Source of the DNA: an uncultured Pelagibacteraceae bacterium
Lineage (GTDB): Bacteria > Pseudomonadota > Alphaproteobacteria > Pelagibacterales > Pelagibacteraceae
Assembly: GCA_902529105.1 (NCBI GenBank)
Contig: CABZUW010000001.1
Coordinates: 1-64,000 of the forward strand
Length of the DNA stretch: 64,000 nucleotides
Direction: 5' to 3'
Notes under the pieces: model-generated
Seen by the model: the letters and a program-made list of their open reading frames with translations, nothing else
Databases searched by the model: none
What the model was told of the DNA's origin: nothing
Part shown: one piece after another, positions 42,566 through 51,258 of the stretch
How positions within the stretch are numbered: the stretch's first letter is position 1
Layout: the number at the start of each line of letters is the position of its first letter
Program-made: the position numbers and the translations under genes

Positions 42566-44491
42566 ATGTTTACGCAGATCGTTACAATTCTAATTCTTGT
42601 ATCCATTGTGGGATGTATTCTTTATGGCAGAAAACTTATAAAGACTGAAAAAGTTGATGCTGTTTTTGGAAATCCTGAAAGAGCTAAAGGAGGTACTCAT
42701 TGGATAATTGTGGGTAGTAGTGCAATTTTATTAATTTGGTTATATTATTCTTGGGATATTGCCAAAGGGTTTTATCCAAAATCTGCGAATGAATTATGTC
42801 AAGTAGCCAAAATAAACGAGTCATTATTAGGATTAAAATATCAATTTCCTATAGAAGAAAGAGAATTCAAAAGCACATCTATTATAAAGATTGAAAATGA
42901 AAATCTAAAAAAAATCAATCTTGAAATAACTAATTCACAAGATATCAGCGATCAACAAAAAATAGTACTTTCTAGTTTTATAAAAAAAACATCTCAGCTT
43001 ATTCCTTTGCTTACAAATGATGAATTAATGGAGATGGAAACAAAAATACAGATAAAAGAAATGACTGAGGATTTAAAATTACTGAGTTCAAATTTTCAGA
43101 AACAAGATTATCCATTTGAAACTGAGTCAGAACGAAATGAACGTCAAAAAGCCATTTTAAAAGAAGGTGGATGGGGAATCACAACTGTGCAATCAGGAAC
43201 AGGTTCTATCGAAAATACTTTAGAAGTTCCGTTAATACCCGCAACAAATAGAGGTTTAAAGTTTCATGCAGCTGCTCAAGAACTAAAAATTATTGATGAT
43301 AAATTTTTTAAATTAAAAAATCACAACCCACAATTTAAGAATTCGATTAAAAATTTAAAAGATGAAATAAAAACCTACAGAAAAAATTTAGATGATAATG
43401 AGGAGATAGCTTCCACTTATGCAAAAAATATTGTTAAAATTGCGAGAAGAATTGAATTTGCAAGTATTTACCCCCCAGGTGCTCTAAATGAAATGCAAAA
43501 TGCGATTGTAGAATTTGATAACTTACAAAAAAAGGAGCAAGGTGGATTAAGATTAATAGATATACTTCTATTCCCCGCTGGAACAATTGTTGCAAGTGGT
43601 CCTAGTTGTTCCGAGCAAGGATCAGGTAGATGGCTACCTAAACCATCTGATACTTTTAATAAATTTATTTTAATGTCTAAGCCAAGTGTTGGTTATAAAA
43701 ATATACCACTTCTTTGGATTGATATGATGGATGTAAGTAAAATAATTGGATTTATCCTTCCAGACTGGATTGCAGATATATTGCCTGGAGATTATCCTGT
43801 TCATAATAAAAACGGTATAGTTGAACAAAATTTTAAAGGTCAAGTATTAAAAATTGTAACTGGCGACTTTAAATTGTTTAGAATTCCTGTTCCATACGGG
43901 CATATTTGGGATTCGTTCATGAGAGTATTTTTAGGTTTAATATTTGGAATATTAATTGGTGTTCCCTTAGGACTATTTATGGGTCTTAATAGATTTGCAA
44001 AAGGTTTTTTTGATCCCTTGATTGAACTTTATAGACCTGTGCCTCCTTTAGCCTGGGCACCACTTATAATTTCTGTACTAGGAATTGATAATACAGGTAA
44101 AGTATTTTTACTTTTTATGGTCTCTTTATCAATAATGATTATTTCTGCACGAGCTGGGGCTTCAGGAACACAACTTTCAAAAATTCATGCTGCTCATTCA
44201 CTAGGCGCATCAAAAAAACAAATATTAAGATATGTTATTTTTCCAAATTCACTTCCTGAAATACTAACAGGTATTAGGGTTGCTGTAGGAATGTGTTGGG
44301 GTACTTTGGTTGCTGCTGAATTTTTAGCTGGTACAACTGGCATAGGATTTGTTGAGAACGTTGCAAAAAAATATTTCCAATACGAGGTTATTTGGATAAC
44401 AATTTTTATAATGGGTATGCTCGGATTATTATTTGATGTTACGTTAAGAAAAATCATTGATAAAACAATACCTTGGAGAGGTAAAGGATAG
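42566..44491 (+). CDS. tauC: taurine-type ABC permease with 430-residue N-terminal extension
   Basis: 641 residues; ordinary TauC/SsuC is about 250-280. The permease part is residues 440-641 (GHIWDSFMRVFLGLIFGILI, EAA-type loop HAAHSLGASKKQILRYVIFP). Ahead of it: two membrane helices (1-21, 45-63), then about 370 residues, mostly polar and charged with a coiled-coil-like stretch (260-330) and a more conserved-looking stretch GGLRLIDILLFPAGTIVASG. The additional part may lie in the periplasm and take over part of a receptor or gating role. No frameshift is needed to link the parts. Confidence 0.85.
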   Translation: MFTQIVTILILVSIVGCILYGRKLIKTEKVDAVFGNPERAKGGTHWIIVGSSAILLIWLYYSWDIAKGFYPKSANELCQVAKINESLLGLKYQFPIEEREFKSTSIIKIENENLKKINLEITNSQDISDQQKIVLSSFIKKTSQLIPLLTNDELMEMETKIQIKEMTEDLKLLSSNFQKQDYPFETESERNERQKAILKEGGWGITTVQSGTGSIENTLEVPLIPATNRGLKFHAAAQELKIIDDKFFKLKNHNPQFKNSIKNLKDEIKTYRKNLDDNEEIASTYAKNIVKIARRIEFASIYPPGALNEMQNAIVEFDNLQKKEQGGLRLIDILLFPAGTIVASGPSCSEQGSGRWLPKPSDTFNKFILMSKPSVGYKNIPLLWIDMMDVSKIIGFILPDWIADILPGDYPVHNKNGIVEQNFKGQVLKIVTGDFKLFRIPVPYGHIWDSFMRVFLGLIFGILIGVPLGLFMGLNRFAKGFFDPLIELYRPVPPLAWAPLIISVLGIDNTGKVFLLFMVSLSIMIISARAGASGTQLSKIHAAHSLGASKKQILRYVIFPNSLPEILTGIRVAVGMCWGTLVAAEFLAGTTGIGFVENVAKKYFQYEVIWITIFIMGMLGLLFDVTLRKIIDKTIPWRGKG

Positions 44492-44509
44492 TTAAATTTT
44501 TGATATCTA

Positions 44510-45451
44510 ATGATTAATTGGGGTATTTTAGGATATGGTAGAATGGGTTTATCCTTTTCTAAAGTGATTAAAGAAACTTCGAATTCAAAGCTAATTTATA
44601 TAGGAAGTAAAACTGCGAACAATAAATCAGAAAATATATTGAAAGGTTACGATGATGTGATAAAGGATAAAAATATTGATGCAATATACATAGCAACTTT
44701 AAATAACACCCACAAAGATTTAATATTACAAATTTTAAAATCTGACAAACATATTTTATGCGAAAAGCCGTTTGTAATTGATTTAGAGCAAGCATTAAAA
44801 ATAAATCAAAATGTTATTTCATCTAGTAAAAAATTCTTTGAAGCAATTGCATATTATTCTCATCCTCAAACTTTAAAATTACTAGAAATTATTAATAACA
44901 ACGAAATAGGAGATATTATACAAATCGATAGCAGTTTTGGATATAAATCAAAAGAAAATATTAAAAAAAGAATTTACAACAAAGAATTTGGAGGAGGAGC
45001 AATATTAGACTTAGCTTGTTATCCTATTAGTTTTGCAATGTTGTTTTGTAAAGAATTTAATAATTATAAGTTTTTATCAAAAAAAATTGAAATGGCAAAG
45101 ACAGGTGTCGACAAACATGCTGAGGCTAAAATTTTATATGACAATAAAATTCAATTAAATATATCTGTAAGTATTAGTTCTCACTTAGATAACAAATGCA
45201 TTGTTTACGGTACAAAAGGTAAAATCACAATTTTGAATCCTTGGATGCCAAGTAATAAGTCTGCTTTAGAGATTGAAAATGAAAAAAGATATTATAAAAA
45301 ATTTATTGAATCCCCAATGTCAACTTATGCAAATCAAATACAAAACGTTTCAGATTATTTTTTAGGAAAAACAAAAAATGATTTCAATTTATTTGATATT
45401 AATAAATCTGTAATGTGTATGAAAATAATTGATAAATGGATAGAAAAATAA
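44510..45451 (+). CDS. Gfo/Idh/MocA family oxidoreductase
   Basis: 313 residues. N-terminal Rossmann fold (NWGILGYGRMGLSFSKVI), DAIYIATLNNTHKDLILQ, HILCEKPFVIDLEQA with the EKP motif, then GGGAILDLACYPISFA. Oxidises or reduces a sugar or cyclitol-like substrate with NAD(P). Starts 18 bp after tauC. Substrate unknown. Confidence 0.9.
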   Translation: MINWGILGYGRMGLSFSKVIKETSNSKLIYIGSKTANNKSENILKGYDDVIKDKNIDAIYIATLNNTHKDLILQILKSDKHILCEKPFVIDLEQALKINQNVISSSKKFFEAIAYYSHPQTLKLLEIINNNEIGDIIQIDSSFGYKSKENIKKRIYNKEFGGGAILDLACYPISFAMLFCKEFNNYKFLSKKIEMAKTGVDKHAEAKILYDNKIQLNISVSISSHLDNKCIVYGTKGKITILNPWMPSNKSALEIENEKRYYKKFIESPMSTYANQIQNVSDYFLGKTKNDFNLFDINKSVMCMKIIDKWIEK

Positions 45452-45452
45452 A

Positions 45453-46295
45453 ATGATTATATGGTTAGCGTCTTATCCAAAGAGCGGGAACACATGGGTA
45501 AGATCATTCATTTCAACTTTAATGGAAACAGAAGATGGAAATTCTGATTTAAGGAATTTAAAATCAATTCCGCAATACCCTACAAGATCTTTTTTTAGTG
45601 GAATTTTAAAAAACTATGAGGATATGCATGAAATTAAGAAAAAATGGATACCGTCGCAAGATATTATAAATATAGATAATAAAGTAAAATTTTTTAAAAC
45701 CCATCACCTAAATTGTAAAGTCGATGAGTATGAATTTACAAATTTACAAAATACGCAAGGCGTTATCCACATCGTAAGAGATCCAAGAAATGTTATTACA
45801 TCAATTAAAAATCACTATCACATTAATGATTTTGATGATGCGTTGAAATTTATACTTAATGAAAAAAATTGTATAGGTTTTGCAAAAAATAACAAAATAA
45901 CGGAAAATGTTTTCCCAACAATAATTAGCTCTTGGAAAAGTCATTATAATTCTTGGAAGAAAGTTAACAAGAATTATCTATTAATCAAATATGAAAATTT
46001 GTTAAACAATCCTGAGACTGAATTTAAAAAAATATCAAGTTATGTATCGAAATTTTTAGATTTAAGTTTTGATGAAAATAAAATTTTAAACAGCATAAAA
46101 ACTAATTCCTTTGAAAATTTAAAAATACAGGAAGAAGAAGGTAAATTTAATGAGAAAGTTGCAGATGACACGTCAAAAAAGGATTTTTTTTATTTAGGTA
46201 AAAGGAATAATTGGAGAGAGTTATTAAATAAAAACTATATTGATGAAATAAATAGCGAATTTAATACTGAAATGAAGGAACTTGGTTATATTTAA
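45453..46295 (+). CDS. sulfotransferase domain protein
   Basis: 280 residues. PAPS-binding loop ASYPKSGNTWVRSF at the start and the 3'-phosphate-binding segment HIVRDPRNVITSIKNHY; the FFYLGKRNNWRELL ending matches the RKGxxGDWKN-type region. Transfers sulfate from PAPS to a hydroxyl or amine, target unknown (glycan or metabolite). Starts one base after the Gfo/Idh stop; a sulfur link with the taurine operon is possible but not shown. Confidence 0.87.
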   Translation: MIIWLASYPKSGNTWVRSFISTLMETEDGNSDLRNLKSIPQYPTRSFFSGILKNYEDMHEIKKKWIPSQDIINIDNKVKFFKTHHLNCKVDEYEFTNLQNTQGVIHIVRDPRNVITSIKNHYHINDFDDALKFILNEKNCIGFAKNNKITENVFPTIISSWKSHYNSWKKVNKNYLLIKYENLLNNPETEFKKISSYVSKFLDLSFDENKILNSIKTNSFENLKIQEEEGKFNEKVADDTSKKDFFYLGKRNNWRELLNKNYIDEINSEFNTEMKELGYI

Positions 46296-46302
46296 ATTTT
46301 TG

Positions 46303-47310
46303 ATGAAAAAAAACGAACTAAAAAAAATAATATTTAAAATTTTTAAAAAACATAAATTGGTTCACAAACATTCAAATATATGTGCTGATGCAATAATTAA
46401 CGCAGAAATAGTCGGTGCACATTCTCATGGATTATCAAGATTAAAAATGTACTGTGATAGAATTAAAAAAAATTTAATCAATCCTAAACCTAAATTTAAA
46501 ATAAAAAAATATTCTAATTCAATTTTGCATTTAGATGCTAATGACTCTATAGGTTTTGTGGCTGCTGACTTTGCCATAAAACAAGCAATTAAACTTGCAA
46601 AAAGGACCGGCATAGGAATTGTTGGAGTTAAAAATAGCGGACACTACGGGCTTTCTGGATATTATATAGAGCAAGCTGTTAAGAAAAACCTTTTAGCCTT
46701 GTGTTTTACAAATGCTCCTCCAGCTATAGCGCCTTATGGAGCAAAAAAAAGTTTATTTGGAACAAATCCAATTTCTTTTGGAACCCCATCTGGATCCACA
46801 GCTCCATTTATATTTGACTCCTCAATGTCTAAAATCAATAGGGGTAAAATAAGAGTTGCAGCAAAAATGAATAAAAAAATTCCTTTTGATGTAGCATTAG
46901 ATAAAAATGGAAATATTACAAGTGATCCAAAAAAAGCTTTGGAGGGTGTGCAATTGCCTATTGCCGATTTTAGAGGTTCGGGTTTAGCCTGGATGGTAGA
47001 TATTTTAAGCGGAGTGTTGACAGGATCTGCCCACTCAGGAAAAGTAAAAGATCCTTTTGACGATTTTACTGGTCCTCAAAACGTTGGTCATTTTTTTTTG
47101 GTTTTAAAACATAATATATTTATAAATAACTACTTAAATAGAATTAAGGAAAATATTAAAAATGTTAAAAAACTCCCTAAAATAAAAGGTGTTCAAGAGA
47201 TTTTTTATCCAGGACAAAGAAAATTTAAAAAATATAAAATAAATTTAAATAAAGATATACTAATTTCTAATAAGATTAAAAATGAATTATTTGAACTATT
47301 AAATGATTAA
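46303..47310 (+). CDS. Ldh2 family (malate/lactate/sulfolactate-type) dehydrogenase
   Basis: 335 residues from ATG 46303 (an earlier start overlaps the sulfotransferase end). Family landmarks: AHSHGLSRL, GIGIVGVKNSGHYGLSGYY, TNAPPAIAPYGAKKSLFGTNPIS and FDSSMSKINRGKI. The glycine-rich loop, usually PFGGHKGYGLA-like, reads IADFRGSGLAW here. Members act on malate, lactate, sulfolactate or ureidoglycolate; the context would allow sulfolactate, but the changed loop warns against a firm call. Confidence 0.85.
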   Translation: MKKNELKKIIFKIFKKHKLVHKHSNICADAIINAEIVGAHSHGLSRLKMYCDRIKKNLINPKPKFKIKKYSNSILHLDANDSIGFVAADFAIKQAIKLAKRTGIGIVGVKNSGHYGLSGYYIEQAVKKNLLALCFTNAPPAIAPYGAKKSLFGTNPISFGTPSGSTAPFIFDSSMSKINRGKIRVAAKMNKKIPFDVALDKNGNITSDPKKALEGVQLPIADFRGSGLAWMVDILSGVLTGSAHSGKVKDPFDDFTGPQNVGHFFLVLKHNIFINNYLNRIKENIKNVKKLPKIKGVQEIFYPGQRKFKKYKINLNKDILISNKIKNELFELLND

Positions 47311-48376
47311 ATTTCTGTTTTTTTTATTTAACTTTTTTATTTTAACAAATTATTCAACCGCTTATGAATTTTCTTTAAAAAAAATAGCAGATTTCAACGC
47401 TCCATGGGGTTCAGCTTTTATAAACAAAGATGAATTGATTTTAACTGAAAAAAAAGGTGAAATAAAAGTTATAAATTTAATTTCTAAGAAAATAACTAAA
47501 ATAAAACATAATCTTGATATTTTGGTTTATGGACAAGGTGGTTTATTAGATATCATTTACAATGACAATCATGTTTGGGTTTCCTATAGTGAAAACAGAG
47601 GAAACTGGGAAACAAGTACATCAATAGCAAAAGGTAAATTTGATAAAAAACAAATTAATTTTGAAAATATTTTTCAAGCAGAGCCCCCTATAGACTCAGG
47701 CTACCATTTTGGATCTAGATTAGTAATAAAAAACGATCATTTATATGCATCTGTTGGAGAAAGGGGAATGGGGATGATTGCCCAGGATCCAAGTAAACAC
47801 CCTGGAAGCATTATTAGAATAAATCTTGATGGTACAGTTCCAAGAGACAATCCACATTTTGAAGATCAAAAAGATTGGTTGCCTGAAATTTATCAAATTG
47901 GAATTAGAAATCCGCAAGGTATGGCGCTTTCAGATTTTGATAACAAAGTTTATATGAGTAACCATGGAGCAAAAGGCGGCGACTGGTTTGGGGAAGTTAA
48001 AAAATCTGAAAATTATGGATGGAAAATTTTAGGTTGGGGCGGGACAAATTATAGTGGCTCTGAGATTGGACCTAAATGGAAACCAGGATACACAAAAGCA
48101 ATTAAATATTGGGTACCATCTATAGCTACAAGCGCAATCGCTATTTATAATGGAGAAGAATTCTCTGCCTGGAATGGACATGCATTGATCACATCATTAA
48201 AAGATATGTCATTAAGAAAACTAGATTTTAAAGATAAAAAAGAAAACAAAGTTTTAGAAGAAATCATATTCCAAAATGAAATCGGGAGGATTAGAGATAT
48301 TCAAATCCAACCTATAACAGGTAAAATATTTATTTTAACAACTAAAGCTCTTTGGAAAATGGAAAGAAGTTATTAA
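47303..48376 (+). CDS. periplasmic PQQ-dependent sugar dehydrogenase-like protein
   Basis: 357 residues with a signal peptide (to about NYSTA). Six-bladed propeller of the glucose/sorbosone dehydrogenase family: PWGSAFINKDELILTEKKGE, GQGGLLDI, HFGSRLVI, RNPQGMALS, SENYGWKILGWG. Oxidises aldoses or is a calcium-binding relative without known substrate. It overlaps the Ldh2 gene by 8 bp and is the last gene of the taurine-led operon. Confidence 0.88.
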   Translation: MIKFLFFLFNFFILTNYSTAYEFSLKKIADFNAPWGSAFINKDELILTEKKGEIKVINLISKKITKIKHNLDILVYGQGGLLDIIYNDNHVWVSYSENRGNWETSTSIAKGKFDKKQINFENIFQAEPPIDSGYHFGSRLVIKNDHLYASVGERGMGMIAQDPSKHPGSIIRINLDGTVPRDNPHFEDQKDWLPEIYQIGIRNPQGMALSDFDNKVYMSNHGAKGGDWFGEVKKSENYGWKILGWGGTNYSGSEIGPKWKPGYTKAIKYWVPSIATSAIAIYNGEEFSAWNGHALITSLKDMSLRKLDFKDKKENKVLEEIIFQNEIGRIRDIQIQPITGKIFILTTKALWKMERSY

Positions 48377-48567
48377 GCTGAAATTATAAAACCTATAACG
48401 CAAATAAAACTAAAAAAAGTAAATATAGCTATTCTTCCAACCATCTTCTCTTTTTTTTGTTGCTCATAAATTTTACGTTTAAGAACATCTATATTTACCT
48501 TTTTTGGGGTCTTCTTTGATATATAGTTTTCAGCTATAGATGTTTTATTAAGGCTTTCTGTACTCAT
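48373..48567 (-). CDS. small C-tail-anchored protein, copy 2
   Basis: 64 residues: polar N-terminus (MSTESLNKTSIAENYISKK), basic helix (KVNIDVLKRKIYEQQKKEK) and one membrane helix ending GFIISA. Same design as the 67-residue protein at 35338-35541, with which the second half aligns. Overlaps the sugar dehydrogenase end by 4 bp. Function unknown. Confidence 0.7.
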   Translation of the reverse strand: MSTESLNKTSIAENYISKKTPKKVNIDVLKRKIYEQQKKEKMVGRIAIFTFFSFICVIGFIISA

Positions 48568-48610
48568 GCTTAATTAAATCACACTCAAATTTTTTAACCA
48601 TGAGACAAAT

Positions 48611-48663
48611 GTTCAAATTGGGTTGATTTTATTTTGAATTGTGTTCAATTTGGGTTTTATATA
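48611..48663 (+). promoter_or_regulatory. operator-like direct and inverted repeats before the wHTH regulator
   Basis: GTTCAAATTGGGTT at 48611 recurs as GTTCAATTTGGGTT at 48643, exactly 32 bp (three helical turns) apart. Between and overlapping is TTGAATTGTGTTCAA (48634-48648), an inverted repeat. The second copy ends next to the regulator ATG at 48664. Probably an autoregulatory site that could also control the divergent small gene. Confidence 0.55.
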
Positions 48664-49626
48664 ATGGAAAAAATACCAAGTATAAGTTCTGAAATTAACA
48701 AAGTAGAGGTAAACAAATTTATTTTTAATAATTTCAATTCAATAAGCCCATATTTTTACAAATTAATTTCGGAGTGGATGTCTGATGCGTATAAAATTTT
48801 TAAAGATTTAGACAAATTTTTAATATTAATTTATTTAATAAATACTGACTTCGAGTTTTTTAGAAGAAATAATTTAAATATAACTTACGAAAGTTTTTAT
48901 AAAGATAAAACATTAGAAATTAATAAAATTAATCTTATACAAATTTCAAAAGATTTAAATATACCTAAAGAAAGCGTTAGAAGAAAAATTTCTGAACTTG
49001 AAAAAAAGGGCGTTATTAAAAAAAAAGGAAAAAAAATTTTTTTAGATAGATCAGCTTATGAGTCTCAAGAGCCTATTAATACTTTAAAAAATGTATCTGT
49101 ATTACTAAGTAAATTTTCAGAAATATCAAAAAAAAAAAATTTAACAATAAAATCATTGGATAGAACTGAAGTATCGAAATTAATTAAAAACAATTTTTCT
49201 TTTTGTTGGTATCAATTTTTTAAATTTATATTTTCATATTGTTACAGATGGCGAAAATACTTTGGAGATTTAGAAATAATGTTAATAGGTATTACCATAG
49301 CCTTTAACTCAGTTACAACAGCATCTATAAAGCTTAAGGGTATAGAATCATATATTGACAAATGGAGGGAAGATATTCTTCAAAATAATATTCGTGGTAT
49401 CAATGCAATGTCTATATCTGAAATTACAGGTATACCAAGACCAACAGTTATAAGAAAGATTAATTCTTTAATTAAATTAAACATGATTGAAATGGACAAA
49501 AATAAACTTCTTAATGTTAAGTTTAATAATAAATCTTATAAAGAGACTTCTGAATTACAAAATGAAACGATTAATGATTTGGGTATATTCATTACTAGAA
49601 CTTTCAATCAGATCAATATTAATTAG
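48664..49626 (+). CDS. double winged-helix regulator
   Basis: 320 residues from ATG 48664; the longer frame would swallow the operator-like repeats. It holds two similar winged-helix units: one near residues 85-125 (NLIQISKDLNIPKESVRRKI SELEKKG) and another near 255-300 (MSISEITGIPRPTVIRKINS), each preceded by a long helical part, indicating internal duplication. Such a single-chain pseudo-dimer would bind tandem sites. No ligand domain recognised. Confidence 0.75.
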   Translation: MEKIPSISSEINKVEVNKFIFNNFNSISPYFYKLISEWMSDAYKIFKDLDKFLILIYLINTDFEFFRRNNLNITYESFYKDKTLEINKINLIQISKDLNIPKESVRRKISELEKKGVIKKKGKKIFLDRSAYESQEPINTLKNVSVLLSKFSEISKKKNLTIKSLDRTEVSKLIKNNFSFCWYQFFKFIFSYCYRWRKYFGDLEIMLIGITIAFNSVTTASIKLKGIESYIDKWREDILQNNIRGINAMSISEITGIPRPTVIRKINSLIKLNMIEMDKNKLLNVKFNNKSYKETSELQNETINDLGIFITRTFNQININ

Positions 49627-50467
49627 AATTTCTTAACAAGTACATAAATATAAATGCAGTTATATACATTATTAATGCATATGCTGCGGTAGGTATTACA
49701 TAAATAATGTCATTAAAAATTTGTGTTGCAACAAAGACTGCCAATGTACCATTTTGTAAACCACATTCAATTGCTATACATCTTCTTTGTTCTATATTGG
49801 ATGAAAAAACCTTAGCCAAATAATATGCAAATATCATCATGACTATATTAAGAGTTAATACAATAACGCCCGCTTGAGATAAATAAGACAAAATATTATT
49901 TCTCTCTTCTATCCAAATCGCTGCAAATACAATTAAAAATAAAAATCCGGTTGTTCTTTCTATAAATTTTATATTGTTTGAAATAAAATTTTCAGAAAAT
50001 TTTCTAATTACCATTCCAATAAAAACTGGTAAAGTGACTACACCTGCCATTTTTAAAGCTATTCCGGTCATAGTGATTTCTTCAGATATGTTTGAAACTC
50101 CAATAAGTTTTGCGGATGAAAAGACAATTAATGGAACAGATATTATGCTAATTAAACTACAAACAGCAGTTAATGAAATAGATAACGCTACATCCCCTTT
50201 AGCAAATTTTGTCATTACATTTGAGGTTACTCCCCCGGGTGCTGCAGCAATAATCATTACTCCTAATGCTATAGCCGTTGGTACTTTAATTGCTAAAATT
50301 AAAATATAAGCAATGATTGGTAAAAGAACTATTTGGGAAAAAATTCCAACAAAGAAAATTTTCGGGTTTTGTAAAACTCTTTTGAAATCGTTTACACCAA
50401 GGCCTAACCCCAAGCCAAGCATTATTAATGCAAGTGCTAAAGGAGCTATTTTAGTAACTATGTCCAT
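49619..50467 (-). CDS. bile acid:sodium symporter (BASS) family transporter
   Basis: 282 residues with 9-10 hydrophobic helices. Family features: ALALIMLGLGLGLGVNDFKR, MIIAAAPGGVTSNVMTKFAKGD, ECGLQNGTLAVFVATQIF. Sodium-coupled uptake of an organic anion, in bacteria such as pantoate, 2-keto acids or sulfonates. Its 3' end overlaps the regulator gene by 8 bp. Substrate unknown. Confidence 0.9.
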   Translation of the reverse strand: MDIVTKIAPLALALIMLGLGLGLGVNDFKRVLQNPKIFFVGIFSQIVLLPIIAYILILAIKVPTAIALGVMIIAAAPGGVTSNVMTKFAKGDVALSISLTAVCSLISIISVPLIVFSSAKLIGVSNISEEITMTGIALKMAGVVTLPVFIGMVIRKFSENFISNNIKFIERTTGFLFLIVFAAIWIEERNNILSYLSQAGVIVLTLNIVMMIFAYYLAKVFSSNIEQRRCIAIECGLQNGTLAVFVATQIFNDIIYVIPTAAYALIMYITAFIFMYLLRNSN

Positions 50468-50516
50468 ACAATACCTTAAAGGTCTAAGATATTTTAGGCA
50501 AGTTTACTAAGGTAAA

Positions 50517-50699
50517 TTATTTGTGAGACGAAGCGCAAATATCCTTAATAACTGGTGTATTAGCACAATCTCCACATTTCGTTACTTGAACTATACAGCC
50601 ATCATCTAGTTTTTTTACATCCACAACTCTATGACATTTTGAACAAGTCGACGAAATTGTTAATCCACATTTTCTGCAATTATAAGTTTCGAGTTCCAT
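50517..50699 (-). CDS. small CxxC zinc-ribbon-like protein
   Basis: 60 residues with CxxC pairs at C8/C11, C19/C22 and C42/C45 plus C35 and C55. Could bind one or two Zn or Fe. No known family. Its 140-bp upstream region holds two Fur-box-like sites, so it appears iron or metal regulated. Strongly coding-like despite its small size. Confidence 0.75.
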   Translation of the reverse strand: MELETYNCRKCGLTISSTCSKCHRVVDVKKLDDGCIVQVTKCGDCANTPVIKDICASSHK

Positions 50700-50745
50700 G
50701 GTAAAATATTTAATTAGAAAAAATTTTATTTCAATTACTTTTGTT

Positions 50746-50764
50746 AAAAATGATAATCATTATC
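50746..50764 (-). promoter_or_regulatory. Fur-box-like site 1
   Basis: AAAAATGATAATCATTATC matches 17 of 19 positions of the Fur consensus GATAATGATWATCATTATC. It is 47 bp upstream of the CxxC protein ATG. Likely represses that gene when iron (or manganese) is plentiful. Confidence 0.7.
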
Positions 50765-50773
50765 AAAAAAAAT

Positions 50774-50808
50774 TCAGTAAAAAAAAAAATATTTTTAAAT
50801 TTTACTGA
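50774..50808 (-). terminator. intrinsic terminator after psiE
   Basis: On the minus strand TCAGTAAAA pairs with TTTTACTGA, with more A/T pairing inside, and is followed by A and eight T (50772-50765). It lies 32 bp past the psiE stop and just ahead of the Fur-like site 1, so separates psiE from the CxxC gene. Confidence 0.65.
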
Positions 50809-50825
50809 GAATGATTTTCATTACT
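50807..50825 (-). promoter_or_regulatory. Fur-box-like site 2
   Basis: GAGAATGATTTTCATTACT matches the Fur consensus at 15 of 19 positions. It is 61 bp (about six helical turns) from site 1, with the psiE terminator between them. Confidence 0.5.
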
Positions 50826-50839
50826 ACGAATTAATGAAT

Positions 50840-51217
50840 TTATTTTTTTCTTTTAGATATTCCAAGTTTTTCGCTATGCCTTAGTCTTAAAACAACTATT
50901 GCTGCAGCAATTAATAAAATAGCACCTGCCTCATATAATAATGCTGATGGATCCATTGATTTACCTTGAAGTATAATAAATCGGCTAAGTGCAGTAATTG
51001 CAATTAATAGAGGCAACGAAATAGATATAGATTGCTGTTCCCAAAATACTCGAACCATAGCCATCACCTCTAAATACAGAAACATTAAGAGTAGATCCGC
51101 TAATGTAACACTTTGGTTCAAGAACATGACTCTTATTTCAATCCCAACAGCAATTACTGTACTTACTAAAATTACGCCAAGTAAAACCAGTTGTAAAGTT
51201 TTAGTAATGTTATCCAT
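50840..51217 (-). CDS. psiE: PsiE family membrane protein
   Basis: 125 residues with four membrane helices; resembles phosphate-starvation-inducible PsiE, with EIRVMFLNQSVTLADLLLMFLYLEVMAMVRVFWEQ-like family core (residues 27-60). Biochemical role unknown. No Pho-box was recognised upstream. Confidence 0.85.
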   Translation of the reverse strand: MDNITKTLQLVLLGVILVSTVIAVGIEIRVMFLNQSVTLADLLLMFLYLEVMAMVRVFWEQQSISISLPLLIAITALSRFIILQGKSMDPSALLYEAGAILLIAAAIVVLRLRHSEKLGISKRKK

Positions 51218-51258
51218 ATAGGTTTAGAGTTATCATTTTTAAATTATAATTCAATTTA

